In this document: positions 43,994 to 54,318 of the stretch, piece by piece
How the letters are laid out: the number at the start of each line of letters is the position of its first letter
Position numbering within the stretch: the first letter of the stretch is position 1
Source: UBA5359 sp002410925 [NCBI: bacterium UBP13_UBA5359]
GTDB taxonomy: Bacteria; UBP13; UBA5359
Assembly (NCBI GenBank): GCA_002410925.1
Contig: DHPR01000033.1
Span: 62,001 to 126,000, forward strand
Direction of reading: 5' to 3'
Length of the DNA stretch: 64,000 bases
Notes under the pieces: generated by a model
What the model was told of the DNA's origin: nothing
Seen by the model: only the letters and a program-made list of their open reading frames with translations
Databases searched by the model: none
Made by a program: the position numbers and the translations under genes

Positions 43994-46498
43994 ATGAATG
44001 AGACCGTGAGCATTGCAGGAGATGAATTCACCTCCGAAATATTGAAAGCATCCGAAGAAGTGCCTTTGTTGCCACTTAAGGATACGGTAATATTTCCCAA
44101 CACCATTGTACCTCTTTATGTGGGGCGGGAAAAATCGTTAAAGGCAATAGAGCGCGCTGCCGCTGACGATAAGGTTTTACTTCTGGTAACTCAGCGCGAG
44201 CAGATGGATGATGAACCCGTTCCTGGCGAACTCTATGATATAGGTACCAGAGCCAACATTGTACAACTGCTAAAGATGCCTGATGGAACGGCTAAGCTGC
44301 TGGTTGAGGGCACCAGCCGGGTACGCGTGATAGAGGTTAAGGATAATGGGCAGCATTTAACGGCAGCTTTCGAGAATATCGAGGATATGGATAATGAGCC
44401 CTCTCTGGAACTGGAGGCCTTGCAGCGTAGCGTTCTTCAGCTTTTTGAAAGAGTCGTCAATTTACATAAAAATCTGCCCAATGAGGCTTATGTAGCGGCT
44501 TTGAATATCAAGGAGCCGGAGCGCCTAGGAGATATGATTGCTACGCATCTATCTCTGCCTGTAGAAGAGCAGCAAGAACTTTTGGAGGAGTTATCGCTCA
44601 GACTTCGCCTGCGCAGGCTCTGCCTGCTGCTGGAGAAGGAATTGGAGATTCTGGAACTGGAGAACAGGATCCAAAGTGAAGTTCGTGCGCAATTGGAAAA
44701 ATTGCAACGCGAGATGTACCTGCGAGAGCAAATAAAGGTTATTCAGCGCGAGTTGAATGGTGACGAAGATGGCGAGCAGGGTGAGCTTGAACGGCTTGCA
44801 GCACAAGTTGAGAGTACAGAGCTTCCGGAAGAGGTCAGGGCAAAGATTCAGCGCGAGCTTGATCGCTTGAAGAGGATGCCGCCTATATCTCCTGAAGCGC
44901 CTATGCTCAGAAATTATATTGATTGGATGCTTGATTTGCCCTGGGGTAAGCCGATTAATAAAAAAATCACCCTGGCTAAGGCGGAGCGTATTCTTGAGAA
45001 GAGCCATTATGGCCTGGCTAAGGCTAAGGAGCGTATTCTTGAGTATTTGGCCGTTTACAAGCTGACCGGTAATCTAAGAGGCCCCATTCTCTGCTTTGTA
45101 GGTCCTCCTGGAACGGGCAAAACATCCATCGGCAAATCTATAGCCGAATCACTGGGACGTGAATTTGTTCGTATCTCATTGGGAGGCATGAAGGATGAGG
45201 CTGAAATCCGAGGACACAGGCGCACTTATATCGGCGCCATGCCCGGGCGGATTATCCAGGCTATGCGTCAGGCCGGCACCAGGAATCCTGTCTTCATGAT
45301 GGATGAGATCGATAAAATCGGCATGGACTTTAGAGGCGACCCCGCTTCAGCCTTACTGGAGGTCCTTGATCCGGAGCAGAATAACTCCTTCAGCGATAAC
45401 TATATCGAAGTGCCGTATGATCTCTCTGAGGTTATGTTTGTTACTACAGCCAATACGCTGGAGACGGTGCCGCCCGCTCTCAAAGACAGGATGGAGATCA
45501 TTCTCTTTAATTCCTATACCGATGAGGAAAAGCTTCGCGTTGCCAGAGAGTTTTTGATACCGAGACAGATCACTGCGAACGGCCTTAAGCCATCGAATAT
45601 TGAAATATCCGATGGCGCTCTGCTCAAAATCATCAGAGAGTACGCCAGGGAATCCGGTGTCAGAAATTTGGAGAGAGAGATAGGCGCTCTTTGCCGAAAA
45701 TCAGCCAGAAAGATCGCCGACGGAGGCAGACGCAGGAAAATAAGAATAACAACCGGCTCGATACCGACATATCTGGGGCAACCCGCTTATTCTCTTACGG
45801 CACCCGAGGGCGATGATCTGGTGGGTGTGGCCAACGGGCTGGCTTGGACAGAAGTTGGCGGAGAAACGCTGAATATTGAAGCATCCGTTATTGCAGGTAA
45901 AGGAAATGTCCTGCTGACAGGACAGCTGGGCGATGTTATGCGAGAATCCGCACAGGCAGCATTAACTTATGTGCGCAGCCGTGCCGATGAACTGAAGCTG
46001 GAATATGACCTGGGCGAAGAGAGCGATATTCATATACATGTGCCGGCAGGCGCTGTGCCCAAGGATGGCCCTTCCGCGGGCGTCACTCTGGCTACAGCTA
46101 TAGCGTCGGCAGCTACCGGCATCCCGGTCAGAGGAGATCTGGCTATGACCGGAGAGGTTACTTTGCGAGGGCGTGTATTGCAGGTGGCGGGAATCAAGGA
46201 AAAGGTGCTGGCCGCATATCGTGACGGTTTAACAGCCATTGTTCTGCCGGCTGAGAATGTAGGCGACCTGGAGGAGATACCGGCCTCAATCAGGCGAAAG
46301 ATCTCTTTTATTCCTGTCAGGCATATGGATGATGTTTTGAAAGCGGCCTTGGTCAAAGGAGAGGGACGAAAGAGAAAAGCCATGGTTGCCCCAACTCTGC
46401 CCGGCAAGCAGGCAGCTAAGGCTGTCGGTAATAACGGCAGTATGATTGAAGGTAATATAAAGACTGATGCAGGAACGGTTCATGAATCGCCCCTGTGA
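43994..46498 (+). CDS. lon: ATP-dependent protease Lon
   Basis: An AAA+ serine protease of 834 residues degrading misfolded and regulatory proteins in the cytosol. Order: N-terminal LAN domain ([21 protein letters not shown]), coiled-coil linker (about 190-260), Walker [16 protein letters not shown], Walker [12 protein letters not shown] and the protease domain with Ser694 (PKDGPSAG) and Lys737 (KEKVLAA) as the catalytic dyad. The frame is open from a TTG at 43961; the ATG at 43994 was chosen but neither has a strong ribosome site. The C terminus has a 35-residue low-complexity tail. Confidence 0.95.
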   Translation: MNETVSIAGDEFTSEILKASEEVPLLPLKDTVIFPNTIVPLYVGREKSLKAIERAAADDKVLLLVTQREQMDDEPVPGELYDIGTRANIVQLLKMPDGTAKLLVEGTSRVRVIEVKDNGQHLTAAFENIEDMDNEPSLELEALQRSVLQLFERVVNLHKNLPNEAYVAALNIKEPERLGDMIATHLSLPVEEQQELLEELSLRLRLRRLCLLLEKELEILELENRIQSEVRAQLEKLQREMYLREQIKVIQRELNGDEDGEQGELERLAAQVESTELPEEVRAKIQRELDRLKRMPPISPEAPMLRNYIDWMLDLPWGKPINKKITLAKAERILEKSHYGLAKAKERILEYLAVYKLTGNLRGPILCFVGPPGTGKTSIGKSIAESLGREFVRISLGGMKDEAEIRGHRRTYIGAMPGRIIQAMRQAGTRNPVFMMDEIDKIGMDFRGDPASALLEVLDPEQNNSFSDNYIEVPYDLSEVMFVTTANTLETVPPALKDRMEIILFNSYTDEEKLRVAREFLIPRQITANGLKPSNIEISDGALLKIIREYARESGVRNLEREIGALCRKSARKIADGGRRRKIRITTGSIPTYLGQPAYSLTAPEGDDLVGVANGLAWTEVGGETLNIEASVIAGKGNVLLTGQLGDVMRESAQAALTYVRSRADELKLEYDLGEESDIHIHVPAGAVPKDGPSAGVTLATAIASAATGIPVRGDLAMTGEVTLRGRVLQVAGIKEKVLAAYRDGLTAIVLPAENVGDLEEIPASIRRKISFIPVRHMDDVLKAALVKGEGRKRKAMVAPTLPGKQAAKAVGNNGSMIEGNIKTDAGTVHESPL

Positions 46499-46575
46499 TT
46501 TTCAAACCCAAGAAGCGTATTTTTGTAACGTCCGCGGTTGGAAAGAGGAGCGGACGGCTGACCTGGAGGGCATGC

Positions 46576-49278
46576 ATGGAAACCCAGAAATCGGAATTGG
46601 ATAACAAACAACCGGCAACGCACACGGAGAAAGAATTTTCGGAAGAGATGTCCAGCTCTTATAATCCTTCTGAAGTTGAGCAGCGCTGGTCCTCATACTG
46701 GATAGATAAAGGCGTTTTTCACGCAGAGGTGGACCGTAAGAAGGAACCTTTCACCATTGTTATACCTCCGCCAAACATTACCGGATCCCTGCATATGGGA
46801 CATGCTTTAAATGATACCATACAGGATATATTGATTCGTTCTCAGCGCATGCGTGGCAAGGAAGCTCTCTGGTTGCCGGGCACAGATCATGCGGGGATAG
46901 CTACCCAAAACGTGGTGGAACGCAATCTGGCCGCAGAGGGGCTGAGAAAGGAAGATCTGGGGCGTGAAGCCTTTATTGAAAGAGTCTGGCAGTGGCGCAG
47001 GGAGTATGGAAATACCATTATCAACCAGTTGAAGCGGTTGGGAGCTTCATGCGATTGGCAACGCGAACGCTTCACTATGGACAAGGAATACTCTGCTGCA
47101 GTGCGTAAAGTCTTTGTTACACTCTATGAGAAGGGGTATATCTACCGCGGCAAGTATATTATTAACTGGTGTCCTCGTTGCATGACGGCCATCTCGGATA
47201 TCGAGGTGGAATATTCTGAGGAGATGGGCAATCTTTATTTCATTAAATACCCGGGTGTAAATGGCGATGATGTTATCGTCGCCACTACCCGCCCGGAAAC
47301 GATGCTTGGAGATACCGCCGTTGCGGTAAATCCTGAAGATAAACGCTATGCTTCTTTGGCAGGTCGCAAACTGACTCTGCCTTTGACAGGCCGTGAAATA
47401 CCGATTATTGCTGATACCTATGTCGATCCAGCCTTCGGTACCGGTGCTGTCAAGATTACCCCGGCTCATGACCCTAATGACTTTGAAGTCGGCCTTCGGC
47501 ACCGTTTGGAGCAGATAACCGTTATCGGCGATGATGCTCGCATGACGGAAGCTGCCGGTAAATACGCCGGCCTGGATAGATATGAAGCCAGAGAAGCGAT
47601 AGTCAAGGATCTGGAAGCCGCAGGGTTGCTAGTAAAAATTGAGCCTTATCAGCATTCCGTGGGGCATTGCTATCGTTGTGATACGGTTATAGAACCCTTG
47701 ATATCATTACAATGGTTCATGCGCATGAAGGAGCTGGCCGCACCTGCTATCCGGGCGGTTGTTGATGGACGGATACGTTTTGTGCCGGAAAGGTGGACTA
47801 AGGTTTACCTGGATTGGATGGAGCGCATCCGTGATTGGTGTATCTCTCGCCAGATATGGTGGGGACACCGGTTGCCGGTTTGGTATTGTAACGAATGCGG
47901 TAAGGTCATAATCAGTGAAGAAACTCCATCATCCTGCACCGAATGCAATGCCGTGACGCTATGCCGGGAAACTGATGTTTTGGATACCTGGTTCAGCTCA
48001 GCGCTATGGCCATTTGCTACCATGGGATGGCCGAAGCAAACACCGGAAGTGAATTATTTCTATCCCACTTCAGTTCTGGTAACAGGGCATGAAATCATCT
48101 ATTTTTGGGTATCACGTATGATTATGCAGGGGTTGGAGTTCATGGAAGAGATACCCTTCCACACGGTATATATTCATGGCATCGTTCGTGATGAATCCGG
48201 CAAAAAGATGAGCAAATCTTTGGGCAATGTTATAGACCCGCTGGAGATAATCGATCGCTACGGCACCGATGCCCTGCGCTTTGCCATGGTGGCTTTCTCT
48301 GCTACCGGCCAGGATATCTATCTTTCGGATGAAAAGTTTGAGACCTGCCGCAATTTTGCCAATAAGATATGGAATGCTTCACGCTTTGTAATGATGAATC
48401 TTACAGATTACTCCTCGACGGAAGAGGAGGTTACTGATCTCTCACTGGCAGACCGCTGGATTTTGAGCCGTTATAATACGTTGATAGGAGAGATTACCGA
48501 TTTATTGGATAGCTTGGATTTTTGTGAAGCCGGCAAGCGGCTCTACGAATTCATCTGGAGCGAATTCTGTGATTGGTATCTGGAAATGGTAAAGCCTCTT
48601 CTTTACAGCAAAGAGAAAGCAGCGCCTGCTCGCAGAGCGGCACAGCAGACGCTATGGCGGGTATTGGACGGTTGCATGCGTTTGTTGCATCCGTATATGC
48701 CGTACATAACCGAGGAAATATGGCAGAGGCTGAATCCCGGCAAAGAGGTGTCCGTGGCCATAAGCCCCTGGCCTGTCAGAAACGAATCCCGCATGGATCT
48801 CTCGCTGGAGAATGATGTTCAGGCTGTAATGGAGTTGATTCGCGCTATCCGTAATATGAGGGCTGAAGTCCGAGTGCCTCAGGGTACCCGAGTATCGATT
48901 ACCGTATCCGCGCCGGAGCGTGATCTGGATCTGGTCAAAGCGGCTCAAGATTACATAAGAACGTTGGCTAGAGTTTCGGAAATAAATATGCTGGATCATC
49001 TTCATGAAAAACCGACAAAGGCTATGAGCGCTGTAGTGAGCGATATCGAGGTATACCTGCCGCTGGAGGGGATTATTGATCTGGGCAAAGAGCAGGAACG
49101 CCTGTCCAAGGAGCTGGAAACTGTTCAGGTTGAGATTGCTAAAGCGGAGAAGAAACTATTGAATCAGGAATTCATTCAGAAGGCGCCTCAGGAAGTGGTG
49201 CAGCGCGAAAAGACCAAAAAGGCGGAATTGCAACAGCGCCGTATAAGATTGCAGCAACGCCTGGAAGATATCTCATGA
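46576..49278 (+). CDS. valS: Valyl-tRNA synthetase
   Basis: A class I synthetase of 900 residues. HIGH motif [13 protein letters not shown] and KMSKS motif [10 protein letters not shown] are present. The editing CP1 domain spans about 185-390 ([14 protein letters not shown]). Cysteines CNECG and CTEC form a zinc-like knuckle near 440-460. A C-terminal coiled coil ([21 protein letters not shown]) binds tRNA. The ATG at 46576 has GGAGGG five bases upstream; the canonical fold begins only at [13 protein letters not shown], so there is an extra ~25-residue leader containing DNKQPA, very like that of gpmI. The stop overlaps folC (ATGA). Confidence 0.96.
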   Translation: METQKSELDNKQPATHTEKEFSEEMSSSYNPSEVEQRWSSYWIDKGVFHAEVDRKKEPFTIVIPPPNITGSLHMGHALNDTIQDILIRSQRMRGKEALWLPGTDHAGIATQNVVERNLAAEGLRKEDLGREAFIERVWQWRREYGNTIINQLKRLGASCDWQRERFTMDKEYSAAVRKVFVTLYEKGYIYRGKYIINWCPRCMTAISDIEVEYSEEMGNLYFIKYPGVNGDDVIVATTRPETMLGDTAVAVNPEDKRYASLAGRKLTLPLTGREIPIIADTYVDPAFGTGAVKITPAHDPNDFEVGLRHRLEQITVIGDDARMTEAAGKYAGLDRYEAREAIVKDLEAAGLLVKIEPYQHSVGHCYRCDTVIEPLISLQWFMRMKELAAPAIRAVVDGRIRFVPERWTKVYLDWMERIRDWCISRQIWWGHRLPVWYCNECGKVIISEETPSSCTECNAVTLCRETDVLDTWFSSALWPFATMGWPKQTPEVNYFYPTSVLVTGHEIIYFWVSRMIMQGLEFMEEIPFHTVYIHGIVRDESGKKMSKSLGNVIDPLEIIDRYGTDALRFAMVAFSATGQDIYLSDEKFETCRNFANKIWNASRFVMMNLTDYSSTEEEVTDLSLADRWILSRYNTLIGEITDLLDSLDFCEAGKRLYEFIWSEFCDWYLEMVKPLLYSKEKAAPARRAAQQTLWRVLDGCMRLLHPYMPYITEEIWQRLNPGKEVSVAISPWPVRNESRMDLSLENDVQAVMELIRAIRNMRAEVRVPQGTRVSITVSAPERDLDLVKAAQDYIRTLARVSEINMLDHLHEKPTKAMSAVVSDIEVYLPLEGIIDLGKEQERLSKELETVQVEIAKAEKKLLNQEFIQKAPQEVVQREKTKKAELQQRRIRLQQRLEDIS

Positions 49279-50645
49279 GCCTCAGCCATAAGAGTATGGC
49301 CGATAGTCAAGCTGAAAAGAACTCGCAACCGGTAACTGCGCCCTGCAGGCAGAGTTACGAATATGTGCTATCCGTGCTCAATGAGAGCCATAATCGCAGG
49401 ATCAAGCCCGGTCTGTCACGAATCAGGACATTGTTAACGGCCGTAGGAAATCCGCATCATGATTTCCCTGCTATTCATATCGCCGGTACGAATGGTAAGG
49501 GATCGGTAGCCGCCATGTTATCTGCTATGCTGGCGGCCGGCGGCTTGAAAACAGGACTCTATACGTCACCGCATCTTGAAGATTACAGGGAGAGGATATG
49601 CCTGAACAGCAAACCGATTCCATGTGATCAGTTAATGGCTCTGTTCGAAGCACTTTCTGCCCCAGTCGATGATATGCCGTATGATGACAGACCCACCCCT
49701 TATGAATTGAGTACCGCTATAGCCTTTGCCTGGTTCAGCCGGCAGAAAGTGGATGTAGCGGTGGTGGAAACCGGTATGGGCGGCAGATGGGATGCCACCA
49801 ACGCGCTTGAAAATGTCCTGGTCTCCGTTATTACCAATGTATCTTACGATCATTGCCATTATCTGGGCAGTGATTTGACCTCCATAGCTGCCGAGAAGGC
49901 CGGTATCATCAAAAAGGGTGCGCCGGTTCTGACAGGGGCTTCCGAGCCTGCATATACGATCATAACCTCAGCCGCCAAGGCAGCAGGCAGCCGGGTTTAT
50001 GCCTGCGGGCGGGAGATAACCTGGGAGTGCGTATCCGCTGATGACGGTGCCGTTTTTATGAATATCTCCCTTGGCGGTAACCTTATTCCCGGCCTACCTA
50101 AGTCTCTTCGGGGCCATCATCAGGAGATGAACATGGCTCTGGCAGCAGCGGCCGCAAATCTTCTACCGGCGAGATACCGCCCGGATACGACTACGATGCG
50201 CACAGGATTATCCATGGTGGAATGGCCGGGGCGTTTGGAAATCTTTACCGGCACGCCCTCCTTTTTACTGGACGGTGCTCATAACCCTGACGGTATGAAG
50301 GCGCTTTGTAATTATCTGGATACTCTAACAGGCCGCTATCCGCATTTAGCCGCAGTGATAGGCATACTGGCAGATAAGGATGCATCCGCTATGCTGGCGC
50401 GGTTGTCGCAATCGGTTTCTAATCCGTATTTTGTTTCACCTGCCAGTGACAGGGCGCTCTCAGCAGAGAAGATGGCAGCCCTGTGGCCACGCTCCGGCGA
50501 GGCTACGGCCTGTAAAGATTTACCGGAAGCTATACGCCTGGCAACATCTACTGTTGGTGACAATGGTCTGATCTGCATAGCCGGTTCCCTTTATTTGATA
50601 GGGCAAGCTCGCACCTTGTTGAAAGGCGGCAAAAGATGCCTTTAG
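49275..50645 (+). CDS. folC: Folylpolyglutamate synthase/dihydrofolate synthase
   Basis: A 456-residue Mur-ligase-fold enzyme adding glutamate to folates. P-loop [19 protein letters not shown] (about residues 72-90), [27 protein letters not shown] and [14 protein letters not shown] identify it. The usual N terminus corresponds to [10 protein letters not shown], so about 30 extra residues (with NSQPVT) precede it, recalling the leaders on gpmI and valS. The ATG overlaps the valS stop by 4 bases. valS-folC is a common bacterial gene pair. Confidence 0.95.
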   Translation: MSLSHKSMADSQAEKNSQPVTAPCRQSYEYVLSVLNESHNRRIKPGLSRIRTLLTAVGNPHHDFPAIHIAGTNGKGSVAAMLSAMLAAGGLKTGLYTSPHLEDYRERICLNSKPIPCDQLMALFEALSAPVDDMPYDDRPTPYELSTAIAFAWFSRQKVDVAVVETGMGGRWDATNALENVLVSVITNVSYDHCHYLGSDLTSIAAEKAGIIKKGAPVLTGASEPAYTIITSAAKAAGSRVYACGREITWECVSADDGAVFMNISLGGNLIPGLPKSLRGHHQEMNMALAAAAANLLPARYRPDTTTMRTGLSMVEWPGRLEIFTGTPSFLLDGAHNPDGMKALCNYLDTLTGRYPHLAAVIGILADKDASAMLARLSQSVSNPYFVSPASDRALSAEKMAALWPRSGEATACKDLPEAIRLATSTVGDNGLICIAGSLYLIGQARTLLKGGKRCL

Positions 50646-51187
50646 CATCTGCAAAAAAAAGAGCCACTCTCTGGCTCGCTGTATCTCTGCTTTGCGGTCT
50701 CTTCTTCGGCATCTTTCTTCTTCCTAAGCTGGTGCTGCAAAAGAGCGTGGATCCTTTGGAGGACATAGCCGTAATTCAATCACCGACTTCTCAAATAGCG
50801 GCTAATGATAACCGGCACTCATCTGCAGATGTTTTACCGGCACGCCATACCGAAGCAACGGCAGAGAGTCCTGCTAAGAGGACTCTATCGGCGTTATCTG
50901 CCGAGACATCGACAGCTTCCGATAGTAATGAGCGAGCTGTGAGCCCTTCTTCTGCAGAGAATCTTACAGAGACCTTCTCTATTCAGGTAGGCAGCTTTTC
51001 CTCGTATGATAATGCTGAGGCTATGGCCGACAGAATGAAAGCCAGAGGGTATAGGCCTGTGATGATTGTTTCTGATGGAGCATCAACCAAAGTGCTTGTC
51101 GGCAGCTATTACGACAGAAGAAAAGCCGCCTTGGAAGCAGAAAAGCTGCAACAATCCGGCTGTCCGGCCTTTATCAGAGCGGATTAA
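50636..51187 (+). CDS. SPOR-domain membrane protein
   Basis: A 183-residue bitopic protein: cytosolic start, one membrane helix (ATLWLAVSLLCGLFFGIFLLP, residues ~10-30), a low-complexity Ser/Ala/Thr-rich periplasmic linker (about 40-110) and a C-terminal SPOR domain (FSIQVGSFSSYDNAEAMADR, then VLVGSYYDRRKAALEA). SPOR domains bind denuded peptidoglycan at division sites. Its ATG lies within the last 10 bases of folC, a coupling seen in many bacteria that have a folC-SPOR pair. Confidence 0.88.
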   Translation: MPLASAKKRATLWLAVSLLCGLFFGIFLLPKLVLQKSVDPLEDIAVIQSPTSQIAANDNRHSSADVLPARHTEATAESPAKRTLSALSAETSTASDSNERAVSPSSAENLTETFSIQVGSFSSYDNAEAMADRMKARGYRPVMIVSDGASTKVLVGSYYDRRKAALEAEKLQQSGCPAFIRAD

Positions 51188-51314
51188 GCAATAATCTCCC
51201 TTATATGACAGATTTATACCTGAAAGCCATTTTGCCGCCTGCTATTATTTAATATAAAATCGGCGGTAAGCCGCGATATCGCCAATAGATGATATCAGAG
51301 GGTAAGAGGCAGGT

Positions 51315-52376
51315 ATGAACGGAGAATATTATCTTGATTTGGCCGCAGAGGGGTTATGCATGCCTATAGGAGCAGATCTGATACTGCATCAGCATAAGGA
51401 TGCAGAGGCAATTCTGCTGGATGGCGAGCGTTTGGGCAGAATACTGGAGGAGACGGCGTATCATTTTTCTACCCCATTAGCAATTCCTCATATGAATTTG
51501 GAACTGGAGAAGGAGCTCTTGCTGAAGATGATCGACCTTCCTCCGGAAGAGATGACGGGATTCCGTTTTGCAGCGGCACCCGGTCCGGATGTATTTGCTT
51601 TAGTGAAGGAACAACTAGGAAAGCCATTGTTGCCAGCAATACAAGCTCAAATCGATGCGCTCAGGTATATTGCCGCCAGAAGAGAGCTCTTGCCTGTGGG
51701 AATGTCTATAGGACCTTTTTCATTGATGACCAAGCTGGTTGCTGATCCTATTATTCCGGTATGTATGGCAGGAAGAGGAGTTACGTCTGACGATAATGCG
51801 GAGGTCAGGCTGGTGGAGAGGGTTCTTGATCTGGGTTTGCTTATCATATTGCATAACATACGTATGCAAATCGAGGCCGGGGCTAAGGCTCTCTTTATAG
51901 CCGAACCGGCGGCAAATAAAGTATATTTTTCGCCAAATCAGCTTAAATGCGGCTCGGATATCTTTGAACGTTACGTGATGACCTATAATTATCAAATCAA
52001 GGCCTTGCTTGATTCTTACGGCGTAGACCTTATCTTTCACTGTTGTGGCGAGTTGATTGATTATATGGTGGAAGAGTTTGTAAAGTTGGATCCGGCTGTA
52101 TTGAGCCTGGGCAGTTCGCGTAAGCTGTGGGAAGATGCGGCGTTGGTGCCGAAGAGTACGGTACTCTTCGGCAATCTTCCATCCAAGCAGTTCTATTCAG
52201 ATAGTCTGATAACAGTGGAAGAGGTTATCAGGTATGGAAAGGAGCTTCTTGAGAAGATGCGGCGAATCGGCCATCCATTTATTCTGAGCAGTGAATGTGA
52301 TATCCTCAGCGTTCCCGGTTGCCAGGAGATTATTATGCGAAAAGCCGAAGTGATCCAGCGCGATTTATTAGCGTAA
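51315..52376 (+). CDS. Uroporphyrinogen-decarboxylase-family methyltransferase (MtaA/CmuA-like)
   Basis: A 353-residue TIM-barrel protein of the UroD/MtaA family. It lacks the N-terminal arginine pattern of true uroporphyrinogen decarboxylase. Instead it carries a zinc-type motif: FHCCGEL (His and Cys about 241-243) with a later Cys in SSECDILSV (about 327), as in methylcobamide:CoM methyltransferases. VGMSIGPFSLMTKL and EAGAKALFIAEPAA are family segments. The ATG follows AGAGGG. No corrinoid protein or other methyltransferase is adjacent, so the methyl donor and acceptor are unknown. Confidence 0.8.
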   Translation: MNGEYYLDLAAEGLCMPIGADLILHQHKDAEAILLDGERLGRILEETAYHFSTPLAIPHMNLELEKELLLKMIDLPPEEMTGFRFAAAPGPDVFALVKEQLGKPLLPAIQAQIDALRYIAARRELLPVGMSIGPFSLMTKLVADPIIPVCMAGRGVTSDDNAEVRLVERVLDLGLLIILHNIRMQIEAGAKALFIAEPAANKVYFSPNQLKCGSDIFERYVMTYNYQIKALLDSYGVDLIFHCCGELIDYMVEEFVKLDPAVLSLGSSRKLWEDAALVPKSTVLFGNLPSKQFYSDSLITVEEVIRYGKELLEKMRRIGHPFILSSECDILSVPGCQEIIMRKAEVIQRDLLA

Positions 52377-52404
52377 CCGGATTCCTGATACTATTTAAAG
52401 ACTA

Positions 52405-52449
52405 TTGACATTTTTGAATCACGAAGTTAATATAAACGTATGTTTATAT
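52405..52449 (+). promoter_or_regulatory. Promoter and operator of the arsR-like operon
   Basis: TTGACA (52405-52410), 17-base spacer, TAATAT (52428-52433). A perfect inverted repeat ATATAAAC-GTAT-GTTTATAT (52430-52449) overlaps the -10 box and the start point, the usual position for an ArsR/SmtB operator. Autorepression released by metal is inferred. Confidence 0.8.
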
Positions 52450-52453
52450 ATTT

Positions 52454-52765
52454 ATGGAGGATATGACCTTGGTATCCATGGCAGATATATTTAGGGCTCT
52501 TGGAGACCCTACCAGGTTGAAGATTGTCGAGATATTGTCACATAGCGAGGAGATATGTGTTTGTAAGATAACAGAGGAGTTGGAAATGACCCAGCCGGCC
52601 GTATCTCATCATCTTTCAATTTTGAAGCATGTCGGATTGGTTGAAGCTAGAAGATGCGGACGCTGGATGCATTATTCTCTCTGCCGGGAAGCCTTGCTGC
52701 ATACCATACAACAGTTCATGGTATCGCTGGCAGAAGAGGCACATGCAATGCCGAGCAGCAAATGA
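52454..52765 (+). CDS. arsR: ArsR/SmtB-family metalloregulator
   Basis: A 103-residue winged-helix repressor. It shows FRALGDPTRLKIVEILS, the metal-site segment EEICVCKITEEL (Cys-Val-Cys as in arsenite-sensing ArsR), the recognition helix TQPAVSHHLSILKHVGLVEARR and the wing GRWMHYSL. Start is uncertain: ATG 52454, ATG 52463 or TTG 52469, the last having GGAGG at the best distance. An inverted repeat over its own promoter suggests autoregulation. It leads an operon with a permease and a small thioredoxin. Confidence 0.93.
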   Translation: MEDMTLVSMADIFRALGDPTRLKIVEILSHSEEICVCKITEELEMTQPAVSHHLSILKHVGLVEARRCGRWMHYSLCREALLHTIQQFMVSLAEEAHAMPSSK

Positions 52766-52847
52766 ATAATCCGGTATTATGCATGGAAAAGAAGCAGCAG
52801 TTATCGGTTTCCGACAACGCGTGATGAGAGAAATAGGAGGATGTTTG

Positions 52848-53864
52848 ATGAGTTTACTTAAATCGTTTTGTGGTATTTTAAATAACCAGCTTCTTAAAAT
52901 GGAGTGGCTGTACCAAGCGGTGCAAGCACTTGTTGAGAGAGTTTTTGGCCTGGATATGAGTACTAGACTCGGCGGCAGCATCCACTTTTTCCTTTACGAT
53001 ACTGCAAAAATATTTATCCTTCTTTCAGTGCTTATTTTTGTCATCTCATTCGTGCAAAGCTATTTTCCGCCTGAGCGAACCCGTGCAATTCTTGGGCGGT
53101 TCAATGGAATTACCGCTAATGTTTCGGCCGCATTATTGGGAACGGTTACTCCGTTTTGTTCCTGCTCATCAATTCCACTTTTCATCGGCTTCATCGGTGC
53201 GGGGTTGCCTATTGGCGTCACCTTCTCTTTTTTAATCTCCTCGCCTTTGGTCGACTTGGCATCAATCCTCTTGTTAGCCGGCATTTTCAACTGGAAAATA
53301 GCTCTTGCTTACGTGGTGGTAGGGCTTGCGCTGGCTGTAACAGGAGGGACTCTTATCAGCAAGCTGAGATTGGAAAAATATGTGGAACCTTTTGTTTTCA
53401 GCAATCGGATGGCAGTAGCCGATACGCCTCAAATGGACTGGAGCGCTCGCCTAGCCTTCGCCAAGGAGCAGGCAATGGAGATAGTTCATAAGGTCTGGCT
53501 CTATATCATCATTGGTGTCGTCGTCGGTGCGCTTATTCATAACTGGATACCGGAAAATATTATCGCAGCCATTCTGGGTAAAAAGAACGGCTTCTCGGTA
53601 TTGATTGCCACACTGATCGGTATTCCGATGTATGCAGATATCTTTGGAACCTTGCCTGTGGCAGAGGCTCTTGTGACAAAGGGCGTGGGAATTGGCACAG
53701 CACTCTCTTTTATGATGGCTGTAACGGCTCTGTCGTTACCATCGATGATCCTGCTTAAAAAGGTTGTCAAAACCAAACTGTTGGTCATCTTTGTAGGGAT
53801 TGTAACGTTAGGTATTACTCTAATTGGCTATCTCTTTAATGCCCTTGGATATTGGTTTATATAA
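52848..53864 (+). CDS. Permease of the DUF318/ArsP family
   Basis: A 338-residue membrane protein with about eight hydrophobic helices. The family signature TPFCSCSSIPLFIGFIGAG is in the first half, and a mirrored second half has IPMYADIFGTLPVAEAL. Members of the family are efflux permeases; the characterised ArsP exports trivalent organoarsenicals and uses conserved cysteines. The frame opens at 52779, but the ATG at 52848 has AGGAGG seven bases upstream. Sits between arsR and the thioredoxin gene; arsenic or a related thiol-reactive substrate is likely but not proven. Confidence 0.88.
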   Translation: MSLLKSFCGILNNQLLKMEWLYQAVQALVERVFGLDMSTRLGGSIHFFLYDTAKIFILLSVLIFVISFVQSYFPPERTRAILGRFNGITANVSAALLGTVTPFCSCSSIPLFIGFIGAGLPIGVTFSFLISSPLVDLASILLLAGIFNWKIALAYVVVGLALAVTGGTLISKLRLEKYVEPFVFSNRMAVADTPQMDWSARLAFAKEQAMEIVHKVWLYIIIGVVVGALIHNWIPENIIAAILGKKNGFSVLIATLIGIPMYADIFGTLPVAEALVTKGVGIGTALSFMMAVTALSLPSMILLKKVVKTKLLVIFVGIVTLGITLIGYLFNALGYWFI

Positions 53865-53890
53865 AAAAAGAAAAGCAAGGAGGAAGAAGC

Positions 53891-54175
53891 ATGGAAATCA
53901 AAGTTCTGGGTCCCGGGTGCGCCAGCTGCATCAAGCTGGAGAAGATGGTTAAAGAGGTTGCAAGTGAATTGGGTATCACGGATCCTGTGCAGAAAATATC
54001 CGCCATTCAAGAGATGATGTCTTATGGGATCATGGCCATGCCCGCTCTGGTGGTGGATGGCAAGGTGAAATTTTCCGGCCGGGTACCGAGCAAGGAAGAG
54101 ATCAAAAAGCACCTGCAAGGCGGGCAATGTGGCACATCTTGCGACTGTAACGGTGGATGCTGTTCTACGGAATAA
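53891..54175 (+). CDS. Small thioredoxin-fold protein with cysteine-rich tail
   Basis: A 94-residue protein of the TM0996/MTH895 redox-active-disulfide group. It has EIKVLGPGCASCIKLEKMV with a CxxC active site (about 11-14), AMPALVVDGKVKFSGRVPS with the cis-proline loop, and SKEEIKKHL. The ending adds CGTSCDCNGGCCSTE, five to six cysteines in 14 residues, beyond the usual fold. Such a tail could bind metal or arsenite. The ATG follows AAGGAGG. The pairing with DUF318 permeases is recurrent in bacteria and suggests a reductase or metallochaperone role. Confidence 0.87.
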   Translation: MEIKVLGPGCASCIKLEKMVKEVASELGITDPVQKISAIQEMMSYGIMAMPALVVDGKVKFSGRVPSKEEIKKHLQGGQCGTSCDCNGGCCSTE

Positions 54176-54318
54176 GATTGCGCTTGTACAGCTGAATAGA
54201 TGCTTCTCTGATTAATGCTTCTCGTTAACGGGTATATCAGATTATCAACTCAATAGATGTATCGGCATTGCGAAAAGAGCTGATACGGAAAGGGAGTCGT
54301 GCTTTCTGCACGGTTTAA

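Noticed and set aside
51315-52376. Calling the UroD-family protein HemE
   Set aside because: The N-terminal arginine motif of HemE is absent and a His-Cys-Cys zinc-type motif is present.
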